This document shows, one piece after another, positions 17,170 through 38,355 of a stretch of DNA of 64,000 nt. The notes under the pieces were generated by a model. The model saw only the letters and a list, made by a program, of their open reading frames with translations, was not told where the DNA came from and made no database searches. This DNA comes from Dromiciops gliroides (taxonomy: Eukaryota > Chordata > Mammalia > Microbiotheria > Microbiotheriidae): assembly GCF_019393635.1 (NCBI RefSeq), contig NC_057865.1:302789885-302853884 (forward strand), in the 5' to 3' direction. Position 1 is the first letter of the stretch. Each line of letters begins with the position of its first letter. Both the position numbers and the translations under genes were made by a program.

Positions 17170-17420
17170 ACTTCTCTCATTTCAGTAAGTTGCATGCTGC
17201 TGAGGGAGACCTTTCCTCATCTATTACATTTATAAGATTTATCTACACTATGACTTTTTTGATGCAGCATAAGGGATGAGCTGTCACCTAAGGTTTTTGG
17301 ATATGCAATTTCTAGGGTTTTGTGGTTGTTGTTTTTTTATCCCACTTTGGTGTATGTTGTCACTAAAGGCTTATTCACATACCTTGCATCTTTAGAGTTT
17401 GTCTCAGATCAATTTTTTGG
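17170..17420 (-). pseudogene. Relic of a third C2H2 zinc-finger exon
   Basis: Reverse-strand text aligns with finger/linker units of KZNF-A and KZNF-B. 17,220-17,300 gives SSLMLHQKSHSVDKSYKCN (helix, H-x3-H, linker, next Cys). 17,350-17,410 gives CKVCE, a stop, then AFSD. Two to three fingers are recognisable, with in-frame stops and lost spacing. It lies between the two intact KZNF exons in the same orientation, so the ancestral array probably had at least three genes. Confidence 0.75.
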
Positions 17421-17699
17421 AATTATTAAACTTAATTGCAAATACTAATACAGCTGATTAAATTTGCACAGAAACTTTTTACATTTAATTTTGAAATAAT
17501 TTTTATTGATAATTTGCATTTATATCACTTACATTTTTCAATGTATCTTTCCCTGAACTGCTTCCAGAGAGCCACTCTACTTATAACAATGAGAAAAGGA
17601 AAAAGAAACTGTTCAAAACCAACCAACATATCAAAAAACACCAGATCTTATATACAGTATTCCACACCCATAGTATCTCAACTCTGCCAAGTGGTGGGC

Positions 17700-18335
17700 A
17701 TGTGTATTGAAATCCTCAGTTAACACCTGTTGGTTTATTTTAACATATAAGACCTAGGTTCAGATAGCTCTGAGATTAAGAGATATACAATCATTATAGT
17801 TAGACATTAAGTTCCTCATTTTGGTAGAGCTAAGCTCCAGCAGAACTGAGCTGGAATGAAAATTTCCCCATTTCACAGAAGTCCAAGTTTCCTTTTGTAG
17901 TTGACTAAGGTAACACTTTCAACTGGCCTAAGAAAAGAACACTTTCCAGTTAGCCCAACGATTCCATGATATTGAGATCGACTGATGTGGAATTGTAACC
18001 ACATAGACAGATTGATGATTATCACACCCTGTGATGCTCTCAACATGCCTATGCCCCAAATATTGGCAATGGTCCCTGGCTGACCTCAGAATGTTCCAGG
18101 ATGTACCTAGCTTAACCTCGTGTCATACTCCATCCAATCAAATCATTTCCCAAGAATCTGCAATTTTTCTATTCCTTTTATGACTATAAAAATAACTCCT
18201 GTAAACCCCTAGTTTGTCTATGGCTACTAAGGAGCCATTGACCTCATTTACTGGCAACTATTAGCTTGCTAATAAATTGTGCACAGAACTTTTTGTCTTA
18301 GTTTTTCTTTCTCACAGATTTCCATTGTGACAGTA
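17700..18335 (+). mobile_element. LTR-like element (old)
   Basis: It has a TATA-like box (ACTATAAAAATAAC), a polyadenylation signal (CTAATAAATTG near 18,270) and an ending CATTGTGACA. These sit in LTR order within an antisense LINE. The left border is uncertain and no clean target duplication was found. Confidence 0.4.
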
Positions 18336-18362
18336 CATGAGAGTGTAAGAGTCCCAAATTGT

Positions 18363-18522
18363 GCGGGCAGCTAGGTGGTGCAGCGGATAGAGCACTGGCC
18401 CTGGATTCAGGAGTACCTGAGTTCAAATCTGGCCTCAGACACTTGACACTTACTAGCTGTGTGACCCTGGGCAAGTCACTTAACCCTCATTGCCCCACAA
18501 AAACAAAACAAACAAAAAAAAC
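18363..18522 (+). mobile_element. Marsupial SINE with 17-bp target duplication
   Basis: A full-length short-type SINE. GTAAGAGTCCCAAATTG occurs on both sides. Confidence 0.92.
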
Positions 18523-19599
18523 ATAGTAAGAGTCCCAAATTGCTTCTTTGGAGCCAAGCTTGGTCGTTATAATTTCACAACACTTAATTTTTTTAAAAAT
18601 CATTTTGTTGTCCAGTTATTTTCCATTTCCATTGTTGTAGTTAGTGTCAATCTATAGTTTGGTTCATTTCTTTGTTTTCTGATTTTGCTTAGTTAACTTT
18701 GTATCAGCTCATTTAAATTTTCCCATGTACATCTGTATTCAGCATATTGATCACTTCTTACAGAACAGTGATACTACACAGCCACTTACATTCAAAGAAT
18801 ATGAATATGCAGAAGTCCAATAACTTTTCAGTTACTCCACAAGTCTCCCTCAAATTCTTGTTCTTTCATTCCAACCACTCTTACATGGTAGTAGCCATTG
18901 TGATCTTTATTTTGGTTTTTGTTACATCCTGTACTTTGTCACAAAGACCCTCATCTACATTTCATCATATTTCTCAAAGTTGTAAATTATAATTGCATAA
19001 TGGGATTCCATTGTATGAATGTCGCACAATTTAACAAATACCCTACTGCTAGATATTTCAGGTACTTCCAGTTCATATTATAAATGAATATGAAATTAAA
19101 ATCTTTGACCAAATAGTTCTATTTTGCTTTTGATAAAACTTTTGGAGGATATGGTCATCAATGCAATGATCAAATCAAAGTGTGATTTTGGGGGGGTTGA
19201 CATTTACTGTGTATTGCGAAATGGCATTCCAAAGTCTATAACTTTCTACCAATATTTCTTAATTCCACAAGCATTGTTTCTATTTTTGAAAAAAAAAAAT
19301 TAAAGAGCATCTCAATGATACTTTAATGTATATAATTTTGATTGAGACTGAACACTTTCCATGTTATTAGCAATTTGTTTCCTCATTTGAAAATGATCTC
19401 TTCATAGCCATTGACCATTCATCTCCCTTGTGGACTAAGAGCTACCTTTGTAGATTTTTAGTAGTTCTTTTCCTATGTAGCTAGCATATTTGATATCAAC
19501 ATCTTTTTTTTTTTTGCAACTGTTCTTTTACTTTGGTTACATTGCTTTCATGCTTTATTTCTTTGTTCTTAAATACATCTTACTTTGACCCTTCTAATT

Positions 19600-19992
19600 A
19601 TTTAATAGAACATTTTCTTAATTTTACAATTGATATAACTGCATAATCACTTTTTCTCTCCCCCCACCCCCGCCATACTTTTTTAGTTTTACACATATAT
19701 TTGAGGCTAAAAATCAGGAGGAACCCTGAGGAATGTGTTATGAGATACAGTTCTAAATCCATTTTCAGCCACATTGCTAACCAAATTTCCCAAGTAAATC
19801 TGTTAAATACTTCTTTTGCTAGTTTATATTTCCTGTAAGTTTATAAAACACTAATCTTTTGTCTCTATTTTGTTGGATACATGGTATCCCTATCCTATCT
19901 CCTTTCCCTCCTGCCAGTACCAGAATATTTTGATTAAAAAAGAAGTCTGTAATATGTTTTAGTATCTGGGAATACATATCTACCTTAAATTT
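19600..19992. other. Downstream flank of KZNF-B
   Basis: AT-rich DNA after the KZNF-B stop, probably its 3' UTR followed by LINE debris. I see no convincing polyadenylation signal on the minus strand and no other gene. Confidence 0.4.
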
Positions 19993-28831
<8,839 letters not shown>

Positions 28832-29264
28832 CGTCCATGGTCGCGCCCTCCCTCGTGCCCGGGATCCGCGCTTTCTCCTCCTCCACTGCTGGGAACCTGG
28901 TGCGAGGTCCATCCTGATGGGTGGGGCTGGGGCGGGGCGGTGGTGGAGGGGTCCCCCCTTCTGGCGCAGAACCCTAAGGAGAGAGCCAGAGCCCACCGTG
29001 AGCGAGCGCCCCCTTTACAGACAAGGAAACTGAGGCTCCCTTGCCGGTCGGCCGGCAGAACATCCGCCAAGGCTGGAGGAGGAACCAGGCAGGCTGGGGT
29101 GGCCTCTGGGCCCGGAGGCCCTGGGTTCAAGTCCCGAACTTCTTCCTTCCCTTCCCTGGGAGGGTCACAAGCACCTGGCTGCCCGTGCGAGGCACAGAAG
29201 AGTGGGGCAGGCGTGCCCGTGACGGCGTGCCCAGGTCTGTGGGCAGGGCGGGGGCAGAGAAATG

Positions 29265-29400
29265 TGGAGGCAGGGAGAGACAGAAAGATGGGGAGAGAGA
29301 CAGAGACGGAGAGGCAGAGAGAGACATAGAGACGGGGAGAGACAGCAAAGAAAGAGAGACACAGAGAGACGAGGGGACAGAGATGGGGAGGCAGGGAGAG
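29265..29400. repeat. GA-rich simple repeat in KZNF-B intron 1
   Basis: GAGAGACAGAGAC-type units, the counterpart of 6,045-6,275 in KZNF-A. Confidence 0.85.
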
Positions 29401-29449
29401 ACCCCTGGGGATAGGAAGACGGAGGCGGTACGAACATCCACTTACTCAC

Positions 29450-29660
29450 CCAACCGCAGGCAGTGAGCTGGGCACTCTGCGTCGCACGCATGCGCCTTCC
29501 GGACTGCGCACACGCGCACTCCTCCGTCTGGCGTCTCGCCCTTTTCCACCTGTGCTTGTGCCGATTGAGCCCCGGAACTACCTTTCCCACAATGCAGCGG
29601 GCGGCGCGGAAACGTGGCGTTGCCCGACCCGGAGAATTCTGGGAATAGGGTGGGAATGGA
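29450..29660 (-). promoter_or_regulatory. KZNF-B CpG promoter and likely non-coding first exon
   Basis: A strong donor G|GTGAGTAAG at 29,450/29,449 marks the likely end of a 5' UTR exon. Upstream on the minus strand lie an NRF1-type GCATGCGC (29,488-29,495), an ETS-like CTTCCGG, and ACTACCTTTCCCACAATGCA (29,577-29,596). The last closely resembles the ZNF143/THAP11 element. ATTCTGGGAATAG lies at about 29,635. The order matches the KZNF-A promoter. CpG-rich DNA continues to about 30,060. Confidence 0.6.
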
Positions 29661-30059
29661 ACCTGTGGTTCAGTCCCAGCGCTGCCCGGCCTTTACCCTC
29701 CGGACCCCACCCCCAGCTTCACGGGAAGCAAACCCGAAGCCCAAGGCTCCCTAAGGGCCCTTGTGGCTCCCAAGACCCCTGCCAAAATTGGGGGGGGGGC
29801 GCGAGGTCGAGCGTCGTCCAATCCCCGCTTACCCCCCGCTGGGCCTGCGCTGCCCGAGCTCCGCCCCCACATCCCCTCGAGGGCCCCTTCCTAACTCCCA
29901 AGTTGATGCAGAGGAAGCTCCTGGGGTGGGGGTGGGGGGGAGGCACTCCCCAAAGCTGACAAGGAGGGGCATTCCCAGGAGCTCCGGCCTCGGACCCGTG
30001 CTCAGGGGGGGAAACAGAGGCAGGCGGCGGCTTTGTCAATCCCGGCATTGACTAAGCCA

Positions 30060-30600
30060 GGTGTTAGGCCTCCCGGCCAGGCCTGCCCTGCCCTCAGAGT
30101 GCTGCCAGTCTGATGGGGGCAAGGGACAGGGAGCAAAGGGAAGGCGCCCCTGCTAGGGCCGATGTAGGCCGGCATCCTTCAGACACCCTGACTGCCCTCT
30201 GCCCTCGAAGGCCAGGCCATGCACAGAGGGGCTAAAAGGCGGCTCCCCTCCGATGCATGGTGCAGAGCCGCCTTGGTTCGTCTGGACCCCCAGGACCTCC
30301 AGGGAAGCGGCCCTTTGGGCACTATGAACCCTGGAATGTCTTCAAATGGATAAGGACCTCCCCCAACTCAACTGCGACCCCAGGCTCAGCACACTCTCCA
30401 ATAGCCTTTCTCCAATGACTGTCAAGGGCCAGGGATCAACTTCTGCTTCATTTCACTTTCCGACATCAAATGGCTTCTATAAAGAGATATTTCCTGTGAA
30501 TCTATGAATGTTTCCCTTTCCCCTCAATACCCGAGGGCATACTCACCCATCTGCTGCCTTGGTCTCTGCCAAGCATGGGATGAAACTGAATGCAATTTTT
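30060..30600. other. Gene-free flank of KZNF-B
   Basis: A GC-rich to average transition upstream of the KZNF-B promoter. I see no exon, RNA gene or named repeat. Confidence 0.5.
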
Positions 30601-30602
30601 TT

Positions 30603-30758
30603 TCCTATTTTTTTTTTTTTTTGGTGAGGCAATTGGGGTTAAGTGACTTGCCCAGGGTCACACAGCTAGTGAGTGTTAGGTGTCTGAGGCCGAATTTGAA
30701 CTCAGGTCCTCCTGACCCCAGGGGCGGTGCTCTATCCACTGTACCACCTAGCTGCCCC
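30603..30758 (-). mobile_element. Marsupial SINE, antisense
   Basis: A full short-type copy with a poly-T start. TGCAATTT is duplicated on both sides. Confidence 0.9.
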
Positions 30759-30769
30759 CTGCAATTTCT

Positions 30770-33700
30770 ACATAGCATTTGCCCCTTTGAAATGTGGTGT
30801 GATTGACGGTTAGGAGGTATGAAACCCTAAATCTGAGCTATCTCAAATACTGCTGGGTTGGCCCCTCAGGTCATTCTGCTAGACTGGATGAATGGTCACA
30901 AAGCTTGCATGGACTCTTGTTCCTGGAAGTCTGTCATTCTGACCTTTCAGAACTTACTAACTGCTTCTGATAGATTGGACAGAACAAATGCAAAGAAGCA
31001 AAAAAGGGATTCCCATGTTCAAGGGCCATGAGTTGGTGTCAGATAGAGCTCTCACCATCTCTCTCGCCCTAGCAGAATCTCACTAGGAAAGAGTCAGAAC
31101 AAAGCAAAGGTTTCACCTTTGGGGGTCAGTGCCTTTTCAACATCCTCCAGCTGTGGCTATTCATCTTACCAGCCTCAAAAAGTAGCCCTCAGGACCCAAG
31201 ACAGTAGCTCACAGTCAGTTTTCTTATAGGGAATATGGGCCCATTTTTTACAGATGGAGAAACTGAGGCACTGTATGACCCAGCAATTATTGAAGGGATT
31301 CCTGAGGAGTCAGAGGAAAGGCCCAGGCATCTTATTTCAAAGTGTGAGCTCAGGACACTGAAAGGAACATTATTTCACAAATAATAGGGGAAACATTAGG
31401 AATCTCTGGGGACACTTTGCAGTGGCTACAGAATAATGATTTACAAGCATCCCCCCAAGACCCCAAAATGTTGGACACAGAATCATGGGGACACAGAGCC
31501 TGCTGAGTACTTCTCCTCCCACTTGCCCTTCTTCCCCTGAACCCACCACTCCATAGGGTAGGACTCATGTCATCAGGGATGAAGGTAGGCTAATTAGACT
31601 CTCTCTGTATCTAATGAGAAACTCTAGCAATTGGATCCCAAAGGCCTCCAAACCCAGCAGGGATTCCCTTAGGGTTGCCACATGCAGACTTCCTTATCCT
31701 GGAGACTGAAGGCCCGGGTGTGTGCACCTCACTCTTCTTAGTCCCACATGAGGCCATCACAACCCCTTAACTGTGTCTTCTCTGCTTCTGTGAATTTACC
31801 ACCATCTGGATCAGAGAAGAGGAAATAGCAGAGTAAGAAGCCTTGGAGATATCTTCTGAGCTAAGCGAAGACGGGTCAGGTAAGAGAAGGATCCTGGAGT
31901 AAGGAGACTTGTTCAGTCAACTCCACAAGCCTTTACTTACTCAATACATATGGCACCATGCTAAGCATTAGGGACATAAAGGCAGCCTCCCCCCCAACTC
32001 CCTAACAACAGTGCCTGACCTCAGGGAGCTTTTACTCCAATGGAGGAGACAGTGTGAAAACACTGAAGTGTGAACAAGCCAGAGACATAACTGAGAGGAG
32101 GGATGGAGTCAGGAGTGGCCTCTAGGACAAGGCTGTGCTTGAGTTGAGCTTTGATGAGAGGGGTCCCAGGAGGTTGTGGTAAGTAATCAGGGCACTCTAG
32201 AAATGGGGCTAGGTTCAGAGTTACAATCCTGACTCTGCTGCTTCCCCACTATGACCCAAGGGAGTGACTCCACCTCCCTGAGGCTGTTTCTTCCTCAGTC
32301 AAAATCAGTTAGACTGACTCTATGACCTCTGAAGGGCCTTTAGGTTTTATATCTATGATCTGAAGTTGTCCAGTTTGGTCAGAGGGTTACAGTGTGTGAG
32401 GGAGAGTGTGCAATCACCCTGCAGAGACTGGCTGAAGCCAGGGGATTAAGGATTGTAAATGCCGAGCAGAGAACAATGTCTTCGAGGCAATGGGGAGCCC
32501 CTGAAGCTTTGTGAATAGAGCAAGGCTTGCAGGGTATCAAGGTGGCTCAGAAGGGAGAGACTGGAGGCAATTATCGCCATACCCCAGGTGAGGGGAACAT
32601 GGGATCCCACATCACAATGTCTTCATTCCCATTGCTCAGGGACAGAGTGGAAGAAAGGATGAAAAGGAAGGGGGCCAACAGATCCTAGGGTCAGTCCTCA
32701 GGCACAAATGGGGGGGAGCCAAGAAGCCACTGTCTCTGCCCTCAGGGGAATTACTGTTGACCTTACCTAAGACTCCCAGCTGAGAAGCCCTGTTCAGAAA
32801 ATGCAGGGGCCTAAGCCCAGCTGTCCTGGGAGTGGAGGAGGCACTCAGAGCAGACAAAGGGCATCAGGGTTTTGAGGGTCCAGGGGAGATTTCCTGGTAA
32901 AAGGATATTCAGCTGGCGCAGGGAAAATGAATCACAGCCAGAAGACCAGGGTTCAGGTTCTTGCCCTGCCCTCATTCAAGAGCTAAGCGGTCTCTATGAA
33001 CAAGTCCCTTCCCTTCTCTGGGCCTCAGTTTCCTCACCTGTCACAGGAGGGATACTAATAGCACCTACCCTTAAGAAAAAGAATACTTATTTCAGATAAG
33101 CAAAAAAAAAAAAAATAGCACCTACCTCCCAGGGCTGTTGTGAGGGTGGAGTGAGACAATGTGTAAAGTGTTTTGCTTTTATTCTCTGCAAGCATAGATT
33201 GGGCTCCTATTGTGTTCTGAGCACTTGTCCTAGGTTCTGGGGGACAGATTCAGAGAGATCCCTGCTTGGAGCTCAGGCAATGTAAGGCATTCTCCCAGTT
33301 ATCTTTCAGATGAGGCACTGAGTGAGGTTGAGAAAAGTCCAGAGAATTGCCCAGGGTTACGCTGGCAGGGCTCGTCAGAGTCAGGATTTGAATCTAGGTC
33401 TTTCTGAGTGAGTCTCAGGCTGATGGAGTAGCTTTCCATGGCCACATAATTCCTCCTATTTCTGCATCAGTCTAAGGTTCACTAGATTCTCAGTGACTGG
33501 AAGTTTAAATGTCCTTGGCCCAATTTTACAGATGAGGATGATAAGCTGAAGCTCAGAGAAGCACAATTTGGGCTTGAATCCAGCCTTCTGATGCTACCCA
33601 AGATGCCCACTAATTCTAACTAGATGTGACCATGGAGAGATGGGAGGGAACTGGTGAGATATGAGACTATCCCACAGCACAGTCATGGAGTTTGGGATAG

Positions 33701-34980
33701 AGGGAAGCAGGGAGACTGGAGACTGGGGGAGAGCTGAGAGTAGAGGCCCTGAACTTTGCCTCATGGACAATAGGGATCCCCTGAATGCATGTGAGGAGGA
33801 CTCAGGCAAGATCAGGGCTGCTCTTCCCAACATGAGCCAGAAGAAGCTGGGAGCAGAGCAGGAGAGATGGTCCTGTTCAGATGCCTTCAGAATATTCCAA
33901 GGATGAGGTCATCTTGGACCAGAGCTGGGGTGAAGAGTATGAAAAGGAAGAAGAGGCTGAGGGAGATGCGACTGGAGAGGAAAGAAAAGTCAGGAGGGAG
34001 GAGAGGTCCACAGAGAGGGAGGCCGTGGGAGCCAACTTGGTGCACCTGACCAAAATGAAGTCCAAGGAAGCTTGGTGAGCAGGCAAGAGGGGTTGAATGT
34101 GTTGGCTCCCATAGACACATACAGAAATGCATCAGTTATTCACATTGACCACAAACTCCCCTCAGAGGGGGTAATGAGCAGTAATGTCCCATGCTTAGAC
34201 TTCCCACAGAAATCAAAGGTACTGGGGGGGGGGTGGGCTGATGACCAGCCAAACTCCTTCCCATTGGACCTGCACTCAGACTAGACATTCAGGCAGTATG
34301 GCCAAGAATCAGTGAGAAGCACAGTTGTGGAGGGAGACCCATAAGGAAGGCCAACGATGGAGCTAGTGACTCAGGAGTCATTCACACAGAAGCAAAAAGT
34401 GAATTAATTGCAATGTTTGGAATCTGGATGGTTGATCTCATTATATTACATTCATCATGGCCAAATTAAAGAGATAATTTATCATAACCTCCAAAACATT
34501 ATAAAGACATTCCAATTCTTTAAGAAAGGAGTGAAGAGAAGCCAAATATGTGCTGAGAAGGGGAGGTCAGTGGGATCAGTTACCAAAGATAGGTCAAGGA
34601 GGAGAATGAGGAATGAGATAAGAGTACTGGCTCTGGATACCAGGAACTATGGGAGGAGTGGTAGAATCAGAGACAGAAAGATAGAAAGGAGAGGAGAGGG
34701 GAGAAAGAAAAAAGGAGAGAGAGACAGAATGTCCAAGGGTGGACAAGTGTGTACAAATGAGTATGTGATCTATATGTCAAGGATGCCTTCTAAGCCATGT
34801 AAAGGATGGGATATCTGTGCTTTGGCTTTGTAAGTTCTGGCAAAGGACAGAGCTGGACTAGTGTCCATTTGTCTTCTCCATTGTGATCCACTGATTCTGA
34901 AGGGCTTCTCATTGGGAGGGAAGGGCACTCCCCCCTCCCCAGGTTGATTCTGCTGGTCTCATCCCTCAATTTCTGTCATC
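30770..34980. other. Gene-poor segment with MIR-type and other old repeats
   Basis: MIR-like pieces lie at about 32,215-32,330 and 32,915-33,175 (GGGCCTCAGTTTCCTCACCTG, with an A-rich insertion). An older repeat at about 31,910-32,180 (GCACCATGCTAAGCATTAGG) shares its core with 40,975-41,470 and 60,455-60,660. Purine-rich runs occur at 33,930-34,030 and 34,665-34,735. No exon was found. Confidence 0.45.
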
Positions 34981-34995
34981 CTTCCCCTCAGGGTC

Positions 34996-35986
34996 ATGGA
35001 CAGAGTAAATTGGACCAGTGCTTCTGAATTCCTCCTCCTGGGGCTCTCCGAGAAGCCCATTCACCAGTCATTGCTCTTCGGTCTATTTCTGTGCATATAC
35101 CTGGTCACAGTGACTGCTGATTGTCCTGGCTATCACCTCCAATACACGCCTCCACACTCCCATGTATTTCTTCCTTACCAACCTCTCTTTGACTGATATA
35201 GCCTCCATCTCTACCACGGTTCCCAAGATGCTAGAAAATATCTGGACTGAGAATCAGACCATCTCCTACATTGAGTGCTTGAGCCAGCTTTATTTCTCCA
35301 TTGTCTTTGTCACGGTGGATAACTTCCTCTTGGTTACCATGGCCTATGACCGTTACGTGGCCATCTGCCGGCCTCTCTACTATGCCACTGCCATGAGCCC
35401 AGGTCTTTGTGTTCTTCTGGCCACCATGTCTTGGGGCCTCACTAACTTGGTTGCTTTGGTCCACATTCTGTTGCTGGCCCAGCTGCAGTTCTGTAGGGGC
35501 AACACTGTCCCCCACTTCTTCTGTGACATGCCCCTGCTGCTACAGCTGGCCTGCTCTGACACTCACCTCAACCAGCTCTTGATCTTGGTTTTGGGAGGCT
35601 CTGCCATCCTTCTCCCATTCGTACTCATCCTGGTGTCCTACGTTCACATCATCAAGGTCCCAGTGGCCAACAGCCGATGGAAGGCTTTTTCCACCTGTGG
35701 CTCCCATCTGACTGTAGTCACTCTGTTCTATGGCACCACCATTGGTGTTTACTTCCTTCCACCATCAACACACTTTGTGGGGGGAGACAAAGCAGCTGCT
35801 GTGATGTTCACTGTGGTAACTCCCATGCTGAACCCTTTCATTTACAGCCTTAGGAACCAGGACATAAAGCAGTCTTTGGGGAAACTGAGGTTCCACAGGA
35901 GGCTGTTTTCCTTGGACAGGAAATGCTTTGAGCTGGGCAACTGCAAATTGGGGAGTGTGGCCATCATCAGGGGACAGCTTCTCTGA
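34996..35986 (+). pseudogene. Olfactory receptor pseudogene, class II, family 1-like
   Basis: A single-exon odorant receptor, normally a seven-helix Gs/Golf-coupled receptor of olfactory neurons. ATG at 34,996, just after a splice-acceptor-like CCCCTCAG. The first frame gives MDRVNWTSASEFLLLGLSEK with an NxS/T glycosylation site and helix 1. An apparent 8-bp deletion near 35,119 removes the conserved GN of helix 1 and shifts the frame. The rest is open from 35,162: MYFFLTNLSLTDI, MAYDRYVAICRPL at the end of helix 3, KAFSTCGSHLTVV (helix 6) and PMLNPFIYSLRN (helix 7). The loop before KAFSTC is also about four residues short. Otherwise all landmarks are present, so the loss looks recent. Confidence 0.9.
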
Positions 35987-36289
35987 AGCAGCATCTCCAG
36001 GTGATAGAATACAGGACTGCTAGCTCCAGAAGCTTCTGTAGAGATAACTTGGTTTGATCCTGCCCTGCCTGATGATCTGTGTTCTCTAATCTCAATGGGC
36101 CTTTCCTTCAGAAAGGTAGTCCTCTTTCTTCTCCTCTCAGATGGATTCTCTATCCCCCCACTCCATGAATGTTCCAAACTCTCTAATGCCCCCTTATGCT
36201 TGCTGCCCTCTCAGCTGAGGACTCCAGTTCAAATAACACTGAGAAAATGACGGGACTCTGTATTTGAGGCTATGCTGGTCTAACACTGT

Positions 36290-36850
36290 TGCCTTTTATG
36301 ACAGGGTTATGAAACTTGTAGATGAGGGGGATGCTGTGGGTGAAATCTACCTAGACTTTAGCAAAGTTTTTGATAAAATGTTTCATACTCTGTGAGTGGA
36401 GAAGATGGAGAGATGTGGAGTAGGAGATAATATTATCCAAGCTGGACACTAAGAGTAATCGTACATGGTTCAATGCCAGTGTGGCAGGAGGTCTCTAGGG
36501 GAGTACCACAGGGTATTCCCTGCATGTGGTCCTGCACTCTTTAATATTTGTATCAATGACACTGATGTTATGTTCATAACAAGTGTAGTTGACACCAAGT
36601 AGGTTGGGACACTAAATGATGGAGTGAGAATCCAGAAGCCTTGACAGGCTAGAGTATTGGACTAAATTTGATATCATGAAATTTGGTAGGAACGAATATA
36701 AACCTTTACATTTGGCTAGAAAAACATCAATTTCAGAAGTACCAGATGGTGAAGTCTTAGTTGTTCTGTAAAAGATCTGGGTCACTGGACTGCAAGCTCA
36801 ACATGAGTTAGCATGGTGATTAATGCCATCTTAGGATGCAGTAAGAGAGG
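36290..36850 (+). mobile_element. CR1/L3-like LINE reverse-transcriptase fragment
   Basis: The frame reads LVDEGDAVGEIYLDFSKVFD, the classic CR1/L3 reverse-transcriptase block, followed by text matching 'GVPQG' and 'NDTD' regions in broken frames. An ancient element. Confidence 0.65.
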
Positions 36851-37369
36851 GTCATGAGTCTCACTGTGCTCCACCCTTTCCATTCCTTTGTTCTTTCTCC
36901 TTCTAACCCTGCTTCTGATTTCTGCTGTCCTTCCAGACCATGCCTCCTCTACTGCCACCTCAGTACCAGGATTTACCTCAGTGTCCAGGGCCTCTAGTCC
37001 CTTGGCCCATCACTCCAGCATGTCCCTCTGCAAGACCTGGCCCTGTCAGTGAGTTCCCCCTGGAGCTTTCATTTTGTGGAGGATCAAAGGCTGGCCTCAC
37101 TTCATCCTCCTGTCCTCATTCCTAATGTTCTAGGTTTCCAAGTCATGCCCCTGTGTAGCCAGATTCTTTCATCTCTCATTCCCCACACTCTCTGCTTTTC
37201 AATGCCCTTTCATATATAGTTCCCTCTCATTAGAATGGAAGCTTTTTCAGTATAGGGACTGACTTTCTTTTTGCCTGTATGTGGATCCCCGCCAATTAAC
37301 ACGGTGGCCAGCACACAGACAGCACTCAATAAATACTTATTTCCTTCTGTTCTTCCTTCTGAATGTTAT

Positions 37370-37810
37370 GGTTTAATAAGGACATTAATAAACTGGACAG
37401 ACAGTGTCTAGAGGAGGTCAGTCAGGATGGTGAAGGACCTTAAATCTTTTGCATGCAAGGATTGGTCGAAGAAACCAAGAATTTAGAAGAGAAGCCTCAA
37501 AGGAGAAAGTGACAACTTTTCAGAGATATGAAGGGTATGCCTTTGGAGCAGGAATTCGCCTTATTCTAGTTGTCACCAGGAGCAATGGATGAAAGTGGTA
37601 ATGAGATAAATTTGGGGTTTACATGATGAAAATCTTCCTAACCATGAAGACTGTCCCAAAGGGGTCAGGGTGGACTTTCTCTCCTTGTGGGTCTTTAAGT
37701 AGAGATTGAATGACCACTTGTCAAAGTATGTTCTAAGGGGGAACTTTAACCTATATGGGAAGGAGTATATAGCTACTAAGGCCCTTTCCAATGCACTAAT
37801 TCTGTGACAT
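37370..37810 (+). mobile_element. CR1/L3-like LINE 3' end
   Basis: TGGACAGACAGTGTCTAGAGG, then GGTCTTTAAGTAGAGATTGA and CCCTTTCCAATGCACTAATT, resembles the L3 3' end. It may belong to the same copy as 36,290-36,850. An L2-like 3' end (about 37,225-37,360, CACTCAATAAATACTTATT) lies between them. Confidence 0.5.
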
Positions 37811-37834
37811 TATTAACCACTCTGCTTTTGTGAG

Positions 37835-38145
37835 GGAGGGAGGGAGCGAGAAGAGAGAAGAGACATACAAAGATAATACAGAGAGAGAACACAGAGGGAG
37901 ACAGAAGCAAAAAGATAGAAAGAGACAGAAAGGAGATAGAAGAGAGAGACAGAAGAAAGGAGAGATGGAGAAAGAGAGAAGGAGAACACAGGGACAGGAA
38001 GAGAAAGAGAGGAGACAGAGAAAAGAGAGACAGATACATAGAGGAGACAGGGAGACAGAAAGATGGAGGGGGGAGGAGGGAGGGGGGGGAGAGAGAGAGA
38101 GAGTGAGAGAGAGAAGAAGGGAGGGAGGGAGAGGGAGAAAGAGAT
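37835..38145. repeat. GA-rich simple repeat
   Basis: About 310 bp of GAGACAGA / GGAGGGA units. Reading frames through it are repeat artefacts. Confidence 0.9.
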
Positions 38146-38169
38146 CACTTTACCACAGACTTCACTGTG

Positions 38170-38355
38170 ATTGTTGTTGCTCAGTCATTATTTAGTCATG
38201 TCTGACTCATCATGATCCCATTTGGGGTTTTTCTTGGCAGAGATACTGAAGTGGTTTGCCATTTCCTTCTCCAGCTCATTTGACAAATGAGGAACTTTGG
38301 CAAGCAAGGTGAAGTGACTTGCCTAGGGTCAAGCAGACAAGCAGTAAGAACTGCA
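38170..38355 (-). mobile_element. Marsupial SINE with MIR-like tail, antisense
   Basis: TTGTTGTTGCTCAGTCATT at the tail end, then TTTGCCATTTCCTTCTCCAG. It lacks a clean 5' head. 38,360-38,800 after it holds nothing recognisable. Confidence 0.75.

Larger units (their letters stand above)
17455..19600 (-). mobile_element. LINE-1 3' region, antisense, interrupted
   Basis: LINE text resumes on each side of an LTR-like insert (about 17,700-18,335) and a SINE (18,363-18,522). Landmarks are ATCTTTCCCTGAACTGC, AAGCTTGGTCGTTATAATTT and GTATCAGCTCATTT. Decayed throughout. Confidence 0.5.

Noticed and set aside
37776-38195. Plus and minus frames of 87-121 codons rich in Arg/Glu or Ser/Leu
   Set aside because: They are the GA-rich simple repeat read in different frames.
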